This document shows positions 33,252 to 41,827 of a DNA stretch of 64,000 nucleotides, piece after piece. Each line of letters begins with the position of its first letter. Within the stretch, counting starts at the first letter, position 1. Where the stretch lies: positions 80,266 through 144,265 of the IMG/VR virus record IMGVR_UViG_3300013005_003552; one strand, 5' to 3'. A program made the position numbers and the translations under genes. The DNA comes from a virus. The notes below the pieces were generated by a model. That model searched no databases, had not been told where the DNA came from, and saw only the letters and a program-made list of their open reading frames with translations.

Positions 33252-33292
33252 ATATTTTTGTCTCGCCGGACACAAAACGGCATGAAGAGTAG

Positions 33293-33312
33293 GCACCAGC
33301 TAGAAGTGGTGC
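33293..33312 (+). promoter_or_regulatory. Hairpin next to the gp43 ribosome-binding site
   Basis: GCACCA pairs with TGGTGC across an 8-nt loop and ends 2 nt before the GGAG site of the DNA polymerase gene. T4 gp43 represses its own translation by binding a hairpin in this position. The location is similar; whether it is an operator is inference. Confidence 0.5.
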
Positions 33313-33325
33313 ATGGAGAATATAA

Positions 33326-35983
33326 ATGAGTTATGTAGACGCTCTGTTTGACAGAGACAAAGACCGTATTCATGTTGTTGAGCGCAATGCCAGCGGCAGA
33401 GAGTACAGAGAATTTCCTGCAGAATATATTTTTTACTACGACGATCCCCGTGGTAAATTTCGAACCATATACGATACTCCAGTAAGCAGATTTGCTACTC
33501 GTAACAGCAAAGAATTTCATAAAGAAATTAGAATCAACTCTGGCAAACGCATATGGGAAAGCGATATTAATCCCATTTTCCGATGTTTAGAACACAACTA
33601 TTTGGGTGCCAAGTCACCCAAATTACAAACTGCGTTTTTTGACATTGAGGTAGACTTTGATCCTGTACGAGGGTTCTCCAGACCAGAGGACCCCTTTAAT
33701 GCGGTGACTGCTATCAGCATTTATCTAGACTGGTTAAACAAACTGGTAACCTTGGTTGTTCCGCCCAAGAACATGAGCTGGGAGACCGCACAAGAAATTG
33801 CAACCAAATACGATAACTGTTTCTTGTTTGAACAAGAGGCAGAGTTATTAAACACTTTTCTTGACATCATCGAGGACGCTGATGTACTAAGTGGATGGAA
33901 CTCCGAGGGTTTTGATATTCCGTATCTGGTCATGCGTACCACTCGTGTGCTGAGCAAAGATGATTGCCGGCGATTTTGCTTGTGGGGTCAACTGCCAAAA
34001 GAAAGACACTTTGAACGCTTTGGGGCTGAAAATTTAACTTTTGATTTAATTGGCCGTGTGCATCTTGACTATATGCAACTGTACCGCAAGTACACATATG
34101 AAGAACGCCATAGTTACAGTTTGGATGCAATTGGCGAGTATGAACTAGATGAGCGTAAGGTTGCATATGAAGGTACCTTGGATCAGCTGTACAACAAAGA
34201 CTTTGAAAATTTCATCGACTACAATAGACAAGATGCCATGCTGGTGGCTAAACTAGATAAAAAATTGCGTTTCCTAGATCTAGCCAATGAACTGGCACAT
34301 GACAACACTGTGCTGCTGCAAACCACCATGGGTGCAGTAGCAGTCACCGAGCAGGCTATTATCAACGAAGCACATCAACTGGGATTAATTGTGCCTAATA
34401 GGAGAAGAGATGATCAAGGAGATACGCAAGCAGCAGGTGCCTATGTTGCTTTCCCCAAAAGGGGCATGCACGACTGGGTTGGCGCCATCGACATCAACAG
34501 TCTCTACCCGTCAGCGATCCGTGCTCTTAACATGGGACCGGAAACAATTGTTGCTCAACTTAGACCGATAATGACAGATCGGCTCATTGCCGAACGCATA
34601 GCGACAGGAACTACCTTTACAGATGCATGGGAAGGTTTGTTTGGTACACTAGAGTACACGGCTGTGATGGAAAATCAACCAGGCACAGAAATTACCATTG
34701 ATTGGGAGGATGGTAATACTACCTTGCACTCCGCAGCAGAAGTCTGGCGGTTGATCTTTGACTCAAATCAGCCGTGGACACTGAGCGCCAATGGTACTAT
34801 CTTCACTTACGAAAAGAAGGGCATTATTCCTGGATTGCTAGAACGCTGGTATGCAGAACGGAAAGAAATGCAGGCCAAAAAGAAAGAAGCAGACACCGAC
34901 GAAGACAAAGCCTTTTGGGACAAACGACAGTTGGTTAAAAAGATTAACTTGAACAGTCTATACGGAGCTATCCTCAACCCAGGTTGTCGTTTCTTCGACA
35001 AGAGAATTGGTCAGAGCACTACTCTGACAGGAAGAATTATTGCTAGGCACATGGATGCATATATCAATGAGTGCATCATGGGCACATACGACCATGTGGG
35101 TGATGCCATTATCTATGGAGACACTGATAGCTGTTATTTCACAGCCTGGCCTGCTATTAAAGACGAAGTTGCCGCAGGACACATGGAATGGAGCAAGGAA
35201 ACTTGTGTTCAGTTGTACGACACTATTGCAGAACAGGTTAATGCCAGCTTCCCAGGATTTATGGAACGGGCATGTCACTGTCCACGCAGCATGGGCAGTT
35301 TAATCAAAGGCGGACGAGAACTTGTAGCAGAAAAAGGTCTTTATCTTAAGAAAAAGCGTTATGCTGTGCTAATTTTTGACATGGAGGGCAACAGGTTAGA
35401 CACTCATGGCAAACCAGGCAAGGTCAAAGCCACTGGTCTAGATCTCAAACGCAGCGATACCCCCAAAATAGTTCAAGATTTTCTTAGCAGTCTGCTGTTG
35501 GATGTGCTGACAGGTTGTAACAAAGAACATGTGTATGACAAAGTGCGGGAATTCAAATACTCCTTTCAAGATCGTCCTGCCTGGGAAAAAGGTACCCCCA
35601 AGCGTGTTAACAATTTAACAAAATACACAAGAGACGAAGAAAGGTTAGGCAAGGCTAACATGCCAGGACATGTTCGAGCTGCCATGAACTGGAATAATCT
35701 GCGACGCATGCATAGCGACAATTACAGTATGTCAATCGTGGATGGTATGAAAACCATTGTGTGCAAGCTCAAAGACAATCCTTTAGGATTTACCAGTGTT
35801 GGTTATCCAACTGATGAATTACATATCCCAGCATGGTTCAAAGAACTTCCATTTGATGATGCATTAATGGAAACTACCATTGTGGATCAAAAAGTAGAAA
35901 ACTTACTGGGTGTGTTGAACTGGAAGATTCCTGAAAACACAGAAATCAGCACCACATTTGAAGCATTGTTTACATTCGAATAA
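33326..35983 (+). CDS. 43: Family B DNA polymerase (gp43-like)
   Basis: The 885-residue replicative polymerase has the 3'-5' exonuclease Exo I motif FFDIEVDFD (D106, E108), palm motif A DINSLYPS (first Asp 389), motif B (KKINLNSLYGAILNPGCRFF), and motif C YGDTDS (D599, D601). Length matches T4 gp43 (898). It would copy the phage genome with clamp gp45 and loader gp44, also encoded here. A hairpin beside its ribosome-binding site suggests translational control. The stop lies 1 nt before the next ATG. Confidence 0.97.
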   Translation: MSYVDALFDRDKDRIHVVERNASGREYREFPAEYIFYYDDPRGKFRTIYDTPVSRFATRNSKEFHKEIRINSGKRIWESDINPIFRCLEHNYLGAKSPKLQTAFFDIEVDFDPVRGFSRPEDPFNAVTAISIYLDWLNKLVTLVVPPKNMSWETAQEIATKYDNCFLFEQEAELLNTFLDIIEDADVLSGWNSEGFDIPYLVMRTTRVLSKDDCRRFCLWGQLPKERHFERFGAENLTFDLIGRVHLDYMQLYRKYTYEERHSYSLDAIGEYELDERKVAYEGTLDQLYNKDFENFIDYNRQDAMLVAKLDKKLRFLDLANELAHDNTVLLQTTMGAVAVTEQAIINEAHQLGLIVPNRRRDDQGDTQAAGAYVAFPKRGMHDWVGAIDINSLYPSAIRALNMGPETIVAQLRPIMTDRLIAERIATGTTFTDAWEGLFGTLEYTAVMENQPGTEITIDWEDGNTTLHSAAEVWRLIFDSNQPWTLSANGTIFTYEKKGIIPGLLERWYAERKEMQAKKKEADTDEDKAFWDKRQLVKKINLNSLYGAILNPGCRFFDKRIGQSTTLTGRIIARHMDAYINECIMGTYDHVGDAIIYGDTDSCYFTAWPAIKDEVAAGHMEWSKETCVQLYDTIAEQVNASFPGFMERACHCPRSMGSLIKGGRELVAEKGLYLKKKRYAVLIFDMEGNRLDTHGKPGKVKATGLDLKRSDTPKIVQDFLSSLLLDVLTGCNKEHVYDKVREFKYSFQDRPAWEKGTPKRVNNLTKYTRDEERLGKANMPGHVRAAMNWNNLRRMHSDNYSMSIVDGMKTIVCKLKDNPLGFTSVGYPTDELHIPAWFKELPFDDALMETTIVDQKVENLLGVLNWKIPENTEISTTFEALFTFE

Positions 35984-35984
35984 C

Positions 35985-36950
35985 ATGACACATGATCAAC
36001 TGAGTAGATTTCCAAGGTTGGCAGAACTACGCAATCTACTGAAAAACTTTGGCAACGCAACTGATATTACGCCACAAATACAAAAAACTCAAGAGCTCAT
36101 GGCACTGTTGCCTGATGTGGACCAATTGGTTGAAAAAGAGTTAGATAGTCTAGCACAGTGCAAAGATCTGCTGTTTGCTGGCCACACACGATTGATGGAT
36201 CTTAAACAGCAGGTAGAAAATGAATACCAACAGATCTTGGACCATGTGAGTGATTGTGTATGGTTCAAACAACATCTTGAGATTGCAGATCATCAACGAG
36301 ATAAATGGCTGTGCAATCCTAATCAAGTTCAAGATTTGTTGTTGGTATGGAGTCGCACCAACGACGCATGGAAATACCCTGTGACCATGATAAATGCTCA
36401 ACACGACGAAGTAATAAAAATATTAATCAGTTACTATCTGTTGTACATGGTTGACACAGATAGAGATCTATTAATTAAAAAATACAACAGCATCGAGAAC
36501 AGTGTGCAACCTAGAGTAAAATTTCACACAGTACCAAGTTGGAATGATTTAGATTGGGCTACTAAACTTGGTTACAACGAACATCAAATGCACTGGGGCG
36601 TGCCTATGGGACAAATGGGTCTTGTGGTGGTGTGGAATCTATTTGAAAGATTCAATTTGTATGCAGCTGAAAATTTCTTAACTCAGGTAAAACCACTGTT
36701 ACGACCTGGAGGACAAGTTTTTTTCAACATGTTTGATGCTGACAGTAGTAACGCTGCTGCCTTCATCAGTGATGGCAAAATTGGAGGCATGAACAGAGCA
36801 CAAATAGATGCTCTGGCTCTCAAACTAGGAATGGAAATATCTATGTGGGTCAATCGCGGATCTGACTTGATTTCAGTGTCACTGAGTGTGCCCGGTGTTT
36901 TACAATCTGACAAAACTAAATGGCCAATGGGCATAGTAAAAAAGTCCTAG
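35985..36950 (+). CDS. Methyltransferase-like protein with helical N-terminus
   Basis: The 321-residue protein has a helical coiled N-terminal half (residues 1-110) and a C-terminal alpha/beta domain with a PLLRPGGQVFFNMFD strand-loop-strand characteristic of class I SAM methyltransferases after motif IV. The glycine-rich SAM motif is not clear, so it may be inactive or diverged. The ATG at 35985 lies 1 nt after the polymerase stop; the in-frame ATG at 35958 is inside the polymerase gene. Function unknown. Confidence 0.6.
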   Translation: MTHDQLSRFPRLAELRNLLKNFGNATDITPQIQKTQELMALLPDVDQLVEKELDSLAQCKDLLFAGHTRLMDLKQQVENEYQQILDHVSDCVWFKQHLEIADHQRDKWLCNPNQVQDLLLVWSRTNDAWKYPVTMINAQHDEVIKILISYYLLYMVDTDRDLLIKKYNSIENSVQPRVKFHTVPSWNDLDWATKLGYNEHQMHWGVPMGQMGLVVVWNLFERFNLYAAENFLTQVKPLLRPGGQVFFNMFDADSSNAAAFISDGKIGGMNRAQIDALALKLGMEISMWVNRGSDLISVSLSVPGVLQSDKTKWPMGIVKKS

Positions 36951-36955
36951 TACTG

Positions 36956-36984
36956 TTGACGATCTAAATAGATCATGTTACAAT
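36956..36984 (+). promoter_or_regulatory. Sigma70-type promoter with embedded late motif, clamp gene
   Basis: TTGACG (36956-36961) and TACAAT (36979-36984) are 17 bp apart. The spacer contains GATCTAAATAGATC with a CTAAATA late-type core (36964-36970) in a dyad. Both promoter classes may drive gp45. Confidence 0.68.
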
Positions 36985-37006
36985 CAATTAACTCAAAGGA
37001 GAATCT

Positions 37007-37735
37007 ATGAAAGACTACTTACACGACATCGTGCAACACACGCACAGCCTTGGTATTATTGACCTAGTGAAGATTACTGGCAATGACCAAGAAACCTGTA
37101 TTGACAGTATCGCCGAAGATCGCAGTGTGATCGTACAAGCCAAATTCAAGAACCCAGTTCCTGAATTTGTTGGAGTATTTGGCATGCCCAATCTTGGCAA
37201 ACTAAACACTATCCTTAACATTCCTGAATACAAAGAAGATGCAAAACTGACCATACTAAGCCAAGATCGTAACGGCAATCAGGTACCAGTTGGTATCCAC
37301 TTTGAAAACAAAAATGGCGACTTCAAAAACGAGTATCGTTTTATGGCCAGCGAAATCATTAGCGACAAATTAAAAAGCGTGAAGATGAAACAGGTCAAAT
37401 GGAATGTGGAATTCAATCCCACTGTGTCTAATATTCAAAGACTCAAGTTCCAGGCCAGTGCCAACAGTGAAGAGCCCACATTCATTGCTAAAACCGACAA
37501 TGGAAAACTAAAGTTTTTCTTTGGGGATCACAGCAGTCATGCAGGAGATTTTGTTTTTCAAGATGGTGTAGGTACACTGAGCAAGCCTTGGAACTGGCCA
37601 GTGAATGCAGTGATTGGCATCCTGGGCTTGGCGGGTGACAAGAGTATGAAGATCAGTGATGAAGGTGTTATGCAGATCACTGTTGATTCAGGTATTGCAG
37701 AATACAACTATCTCTTACCAGCACAACAAAAATGA
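37007..37735 (+). CDS. 45: Sliding clamp (gp45-like)
   Basis: The 242-residue protein is a T4-type processivity clamp. It has the family's FVGVFGMPNLGKLNTILNIP and DGKLKFFFGD-like segments (here DNGKLKFFFGDHSSHAG) and an end pattern ISDEGVMQITVDSGIAEYNY. gp45 is a trimeric ring that tethers gp43 to DNA and activates late transcription with gp55 and gp33. T4 gp45 is 228 residues. AAAGGAG precedes the ATG and a dual promoter lies upstream. It overlaps the next gene by 4 nt. Confidence 0.93.
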   Translation: MKDYLHDIVQHTHSLGIIDLVKITGNDQETCIDSIAEDRSVIVQAKFKNPVPEFVGVFGMPNLGKLNTILNIPEYKEDAKLTILSQDRNGNQVPVGIHFENKNGDFKNEYRFMASEIISDKLKSVKMKQVKWNVEFNPTVSNIQRLKFQASANSEEPTFIAKTDNGKLKFFFGDHSSHAGDFVFQDGVGTLSKPWNWPVNAVIGILGLAGDKSMKISDEGVMQITVDSGIAEYNYLLPAQQK

Positions 37736-38088
37736 TAACCAGTCTTACAGGCACCGCTGGAGTGACAATATACGGAGGATTAAGTCCTCCGTATATTAAC
37801 ATGACACAGCCCAGCGCAGGTATGGTGCGCTACAATGGTTCCAGTCAGCTCATGGAGGTGTACGATGGTACTGTTTGGTTACAGATGGGAAGTCATCCTA
37901 CCATACAACTGGATGCCCGTGTGCAAGAAATATTGTACTGGGCAGAAAAGAAAATGCGTGAGGATCAAGAACTAGAAAAGCGCATGGAGCAGCATCCGGG
38001 TCTTAGAGATGCCTATGAAAAATTCAAGGTAATGGATGTTCTCACACAAGAGAATGATAATAAAAAAGGAATCTATACCCGTGCTTGA
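37732..38088 (+). CDS. Hypothetical virion-like protein
   Basis: The 118-residue protein starts with a beta-rich segment (GVTIYGGLSPPYINMTQPS, then MVRYNGSSQLMEVYDGTVWL) often found in phage structural proteins, and ends with a helical charged half. It may be a small baseplate or fibre-associated protein. It is coupled to the clamp gene by ATGA and to the TGT-like gene by an 8-nt overlap. Confidence 0.62.
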   Translation: MITSLTGTAGVTIYGGLSPPYINMTQPSAGMVRYNGSSQLMEVYDGTVWLQMGSHPTIQLDARVQEILYWAEKKMREDQELEKRMEQHPGLRDAYEKFKVMDVLTQENDNKKGIYTRA

Positions 38089-39673
38089 ACAAGACAATCT
38101 AACTGCCAAGCAAAGCGACTATGCTGTGTTCTTGCCGGCTATTTCAGGATTCTATGCAACCTTTATAGGAAAACAGCGTGTTAACAATGACTATGTTGAT
38201 CCTGCTCGTATGCCTGCGGGCATGCAGGACATGGAACAGATGAACTGGTTGAACAGCCAAAAAAGTTTGTTTCCTTATCGGTGGAGTCTTTATTCAGGCG
38301 GTCACGCTAATCTCAATCTTGACAAGGATGATGCCAGCGAAGACATGGTTCGCAAGCGTGAGCCAGGTACATTCATGCTTGGTGACTCTGGTGGATTCCA
38401 GATTGCCAAAGGCCTATGGGAAGGTGACTGGAAGGCCAATTCGGGTTGTGCCAAAGCACAAAAGAAGCGAGACGCAATTCTCAAATGGCTCGACGGTATC
38501 GCTGACTATGGCATGATCCTAGATATTCCAACCTGGGTCATTCACGACAAGAAGGCCAGTGCAGCCTGTCAGATTACCACGCTGGAAGAAGCAGTAGACG
38601 CTACCAAGTTCAATAATGATTATTTCATGCAGCACAGAAAAGGCAAACGCAATGGTGGTGCCAAGTTCTTGAATGTGCTACAAGGTGACAATCATGCCAG
38701 TGCCGAAGAATGGTACCAGATCATGAAACACTACTGTGATCCTGTTCAGTATCCCGACACGCATTTTGACGGGTGGGCCATGGGCGGACAGAACATGTGT
38801 GATGTGCATCTTGTGCTCAGACGCTTGGTGGCTTTGCGACATGACAATTTACTACAAGAAGGTGTGCATGACTGGATGCATTTCTTGGGTACCAGTAAAC
38901 TTGAATGGGCACTGTTACTCACTGACATACAAAGAGCAATTAGAAAATATGTTAACCCTGCTTTTACCATTAGTTTTGATTGTGCAAGCCCGTTTCTTGC
39001 CACTGCCAACGGGCAGATGTATCATCAGATAGATTTGCCGCATAATGACAAATGGTGTTATCGCATGGGGCCCAGCGCAGACGATAAAAAGTATGCTCTG
39101 GACACCAGACCGTTCAAGGATGTGGTTCTAGCAGACAAGGTGTTCAATCACTTTGACGAAAGTCCTATCAGTCAACATCTTCAGATCAAGGATGTGTGCA
39201 TATACAAACCCGGCGATTTGAACAAAATTGGCAAGGAAGGCAAGACCTCATGGGACAGTTTCAGCTATGCACTCATGATGGGTCATAATGTTTGGATGCA
39301 CATTGAAGCTGTGCAGAGAGCCAATCGTGAATATGATTCAGGCACTTGGCCCAACATGCTGTGGAATCAAGGCACCAAAGGTCGTACTGGCGATCATGCA
39401 AAATTTAGAGACATTGTTGATGCTATATTTGCTACCAGTGACAAACAAGAAAGTTTAGACATTATCGAGCACTACAGTAGATATTGGATGGATATCATTG
39501 GCACTCGCGGTTTCAAAGGCGACAAAACCATGAATGCTCATAGTCAATTTAATTCACTGTTTGAATTTGTAGAACCAGAGGCTGAGGAGACCGAACGCGA
39601 TGAGAAAATGGCAGAAGATGCAGCAGAAGATCGACTTGAACAACTTGCAAGAATCGAACGAGGAGGAGACTGA
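38081..39673 (+). CDS. dpdA: TGT-superfamily, DpdA-like DNA transglycosylase
   Basis: The 530-residue protein has the sequence landmarks of the tRNA-guanine transglycosylase superfamily in order: a GDSGGFQI segment with the key Asp at 102, FLNVLQGDN near 200, and FDGWAMGGQN with the Gly pair near 235, within a likely TIM barrel. The CxCxxC zinc site of tRNA TGTs is not seen. Phage members (DpdA) exchange guanine in DNA for a 7-deazaguanine base, and folE, queD and queE lie within 14 kb. I prefer GTG 38081, which has AAAGGA upstream and an 8-nt overlap with the previous gene; ATG 38036 is possible. The role is inferred from motif plus context. Confidence 0.75.
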   Translation: MLEQDNLTAKQSDYAVFLPAISGFYATFIGKQRVNNDYVDPARMPAGMQDMEQMNWLNSQKSLFPYRWSLYSGGHANLNLDKDDASEDMVRKREPGTFMLGDSGGFQIAKGLWEGDWKANSGCAKAQKKRDAILKWLDGIADYGMILDIPTWVIHDKKASAACQITTLEEAVDATKFNNDYFMQHRKGKRNGGAKFLNVLQGDNHASAEEWYQIMKHYCDPVQYPDTHFDGWAMGGQNMCDVHLVLRRLVALRHDNLLQEGVHDWMHFLGTSKLEWALLLTDIQRAIRKYVNPAFTISFDCASPFLATANGQMYHQIDLPHNDKWCYRMGPSADDKKYALDTRPFKDVVLADKVFNHFDESPISQHLQIKDVCIYKPGDLNKIGKEGKTSWDSFSYALMMGHNVWMHIEAVQRANREYDSGTWPNMLWNQGTKGRTGDHAKFRDIVDAIFATSDKQESLDIIEHYSRYWMDIIGTRGFKGDKTMNAHSQFNSLFEFVEPEAEETERDEKMAEDAAEDRLEQLARIERGGD

Positions 39674-39674
39674 T

Positions 39675-39848
39675 ATGGAAAGCACCAGCAATCGAGTCCG
39701 TCATTTGGAAGAAATGCATAGAGTTTTGGACTTAAAAATAACAGAAATGCAACAGCATCCACATGTGGACGAACAAAAGGTTGCAGAATATAAGAAACAG
39801 AAGTTACAATACAAGGACGAAATTTCTAGACTTAGGTGTCAAGAATAG
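39675..39848 (+). CDS. DUF465/YdcH-like coiled-coil protein
   Basis: The 57-residue protein is a helical hairpin: VRHLEEMHRVLDLKITEM, a short HPHVDE turn, then KKQKLQYKDEISRL. This matches DUF465 (YdcH family), whose function is unclear. ATG 39675 has an AGGAGGAG ribosome-binding site and lies 1 nt after the preceding stop. Confidence 0.7.
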   Translation: MESTSNRVRHLEEMHRVLDLKITEMQQHPHVDEQKVAEYKKQKLQYKDEISRLRCQE

Positions 39849-39882
39849 AAACAACAACACAAACAATTGTCCGAGGACTACA

Positions 39883-40206
39883 ATGATCACTAAAGGTTTT
39901 TACAAGTGGCTGGCCCAAAAAATTTCTTCTGCACAAGAGGACAACCAAGACGAGCTGCGGCATAATCTATCAAAGTTTGGACAAGGCATTCCGGCAGGGC
40001 ATACCAGAGTGTATGATGAGGTGGATGCCACTTTGGATTTGCACTTCCGCATGAGCAAAGCCGAAAACGGTTATGTAATGTCAGTTAGACACACTGATCG
40101 TAAAACTGAAAGATCAAATAATACACTGTATTTGATAGCAGATCATGAAGATCTTGGTCAAAGTATTTCTCATATAATCACTGTTGAAAGTTTGAAAATC
40201 AAATGA
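39883..40206 (+). CDS. Hypothetical protein
   Basis: The 107-residue protein is not recognised. It is hydrophilic and mixed alpha/beta. ATG 39883 is chosen because of GAGGA 6 nt upstream; the earlier frame opening lies in the preceding gene. It overlaps the following gene by 4 nt (ATGA), and the sequence gives no functional motif. Confidence 0.62.
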   Translation: MITKGFYKWLAQKISSAQEDNQDELRHNLSKFGQGIPAGHTRVYDEVDATLDLHFRMSKAENGYVMSVRHTDRKTERSNNTLYLIADHEDLGQSISHIITVESLKIK

Positions 40207-40718
40207 ATCGTCAAGGACATGAAACTGTGAAATTCTTTGTTGGCCAAGAAGTTGAGCACTCGCCTGCTTACGGCATGCGCACACTGTTTGTGATTGGTTT
40301 GCAAAACCCAACTGATATAATTGGATGGGCTCAGCAGTGTGAATGTCAGCACATCTATTTTGGTGCCAATCAAACTTTTCCCAATCCTGGCATCAATGAC
40401 AGTGACACATGGCGACCTTGGGAAAACATGATCAAGGCTGCACTGGACTCTGGTGCATGGTGTACGCTGGATCTTGATGTGAGTGCAGTCGAAGCCTTGC
40501 ACGAAAGTGGCTTGTGCGAATATGCTAGATTCATTCCCATGATCAGTGTTAAACTGCCCTACATTAGTTTGCTCAATTACAATACCACAATTAAACTAGA
40601 TGACCGAGACTTTGAATCAACCAACCCTGGCGTGTGGTGCCATAGTCTACATGATTTGAAAAATCGTGCAGTGTTCACTGACTGGTCTAAATATTCTCAA
40701 GATGAGGTGATAACATGA
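40203..40718 (+). CDS. Hypothetical protein, conserved in T4-like phages
   Basis: The 171-residue protein is not assigned. It starts with a GHETVKFFVGQEVEHSPAYG segment, then a strand-rich half ending in FIPMISVKLPYISLLNYNTT, which resembles the C-terminal half of a TIM barrel. Its position between the TGT-like gene and later que genes makes a link to base modification conceivable, without direct evidence. It overlaps both neighbours by 4 nt. Confidence 0.65.
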   Translation: MNRQGHETVKFFVGQEVEHSPAYGMRTLFVIGLQNPTDIIGWAQQCECQHIYFGANQTFPNPGINDSDTWRPWENMIKAALDSGAWCTLDLDVSAVEALHESGLCEYARFIPMISVKLPYISLLNYNTTIKLDDRDFESTNPGVWCHSLHDLKNRAVFTDWSKYSQDEVIT

Positions 40719-40918
40719 AAGAGTTTTTAATAAGAGACGAACCTGCATTTAGATTAAAAGGGCGAATGAGCCAGTGTCTGAGCCCAGAGAATCTTTGGTG
40801 CGTGGAATTCACTGGGCAAAGTCTAAATGACAAAGGTGAAGTGGTTAATAATAGTACCTATCAGTTTTTCCTTGAGGACGCACATATACAAAACATGGTA
40901 AAAGGATTACTGTCATGA
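40715..40918 (+). CDS. Small hypothetical protein
   Basis: The 67-residue protein is not recognised. It appears mainly beta with a helical end. It is coupled by 4-nt overlaps with both neighbours, which supports its reality. Confidence 0.6.
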   Translation: MKEFLIRDEPAFRLKGRMSQCLSPENLWCVEFTGQSLNDKGEVVNNSTYQFFLEDAHIQNMVKGLLS

Positions 40919-41067
40919 CCTGCGAAACCTGTGGCAAAGACTACTCCCCAGCCTGTGACTTTCAGCAAGGTCGCTGTCCGTTGCATCCACCCATGTGGAA
41001 CTTGACACCATATCATTTTCGCTATCTCACACTTGTCAACACTATCAAAGGTTGGTTTCGCTCATGA
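40915..41067 (+). CDS. Small zinc-ribbon-like protein, 50 residues
   Basis: This short frame starts and ends in ATGA overlaps. The product has CETCGKDY, CDFQQGRCPLH, giving C3, C6, C14, C21 and H24, a plausible zinc-binding set, and a basic aromatic end. Possible DNA, RNA or protein adaptor; function unknown. Confidence 0.6.
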   Translation: MTCETCGKDYSPACDFQQGRCPLHPPMWNLTPYHFRYLTLVNTIKGWFRS

Positions 41068-41504
41068 ATACACAAATGGACAGATCACAAACAGACATAA
41101 ACAGTGAAGTTGCAGATCGCATGATATGGGTGCGTTTTGAAAAAGAGGGTATTCATAAATATCCAGCAGCACTGGAGGATCCTAAACTTGCGGATGTATC
41201 TTTTCTTGGCTTTCCTCATCGCCATATTTTTCACTTCCGGGTGTCAATCAGTGTGTTCCATAATGACAGGGACATCGAATTCATCCAGTTCAAACGATGG
41301 CTGGAGAGTCTGTATAGCGATTCCACTCTAGAACTCAATTATAAATCCTGCGAGATGATTGCAGACGACTTATATATCCAAATTAACTTGCGTTACCCCG
41401 GCAGGCATGTTATTATCTCAGTTAGCGAAGACGACGAAAACGGTTGCGAAATTGTTTATCGAGATCCCCGCACCCCAGAAAAAACTTTTTACCATCCAGT
41501 ATAA
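41064..41504 (+). CDS. Hypothetical protein, possible T-fold
   Basis: The 146-residue protein carries WVRFEKEGIHKYPAA, FPHRHIFHFRVSISVFH, RDIEFIQFKRWLESLY and CEMIADDLYIQINLRY, then VIISVSEDDENG. The order of strand, D/EF-x-x-FKxWL helix and V-x-V-x-ED end resembles the T-fold of QueD-type enzymes. This likeness is inference, and no zinc site is clear. Related sequences occur in other phages from memory. It overlaps the zinc-ribbon gene by 4 nt. Confidence 0.62.
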   Translation: MNTQMDRSQTDINSEVADRMIWVRFEKEGIHKYPAALEDPKLADVSFLGFPHRHIFHFRVSISVFHNDRDIEFIQFKRWLESLYSDSTLELNYKSCEMIADDLYIQINLRYPGRHVIISVSEDDENGCEIVYRDPRTPEKTFYHPV

Positions 41505-41518
41505 TAGGAGAAATCAAG

Positions 41519-41827
41519 ATGGCGCACCCAAAGTGGCTTACCAAATACTTTGTTATGAAGTCCGAAGTTAATCAAATCTATGATGACTTAGAAAAATATC
41601 GTGAGTTCTGTGTTTCACACGGTCGTGTGTTCAATGAAGCGGCACTGTACAATGAACGCGACAGAGATTTTTCTGATTTCATGCGTTTCAAAGAACGAGG
41701 ATATAGCAAGAATCATTGGAACTGGGCCAACAAAGATCCTAACGAACAGCGTAAACCCTTCAACAAAGACAACCGAGGCCCTCGTGGTTTTAACAACTAT
41801 CGCTCAGGATACAATCGCAATGCGTAA
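41519..41827 (+). CDS. Hypothetical basic protein
   Basis: The 102-residue protein has a helical N-terminal half (KYFVMKSEVNQIYDDLEKYR) and an Arg/Asn/Gly-rich C-terminal tail (NRGPRGFNNYRSGYNRN) as in some RNA-binding proteins. ATAGGAG precedes the ATG. It overlaps the glycosyltransferase gene by 8 nt. Function unknown. Confidence 0.65.
   Translation: MAHPKWLTKYFVMKSEVNQIYDDLEKYREFCVSHGRVFNEAALYNERDRDFSDFMRFKERGYSKNHWNWANKDPNEQRKPFNKDNRGPRGFNNYRSGYNRNA

Noticed and set aside
36964-36970. CTAAATA treated as an independent late promoter
   Set aside because: It lies inside a 17-bp-spaced sigma70-type promoter; reported as a composite element instead of a separate feature.
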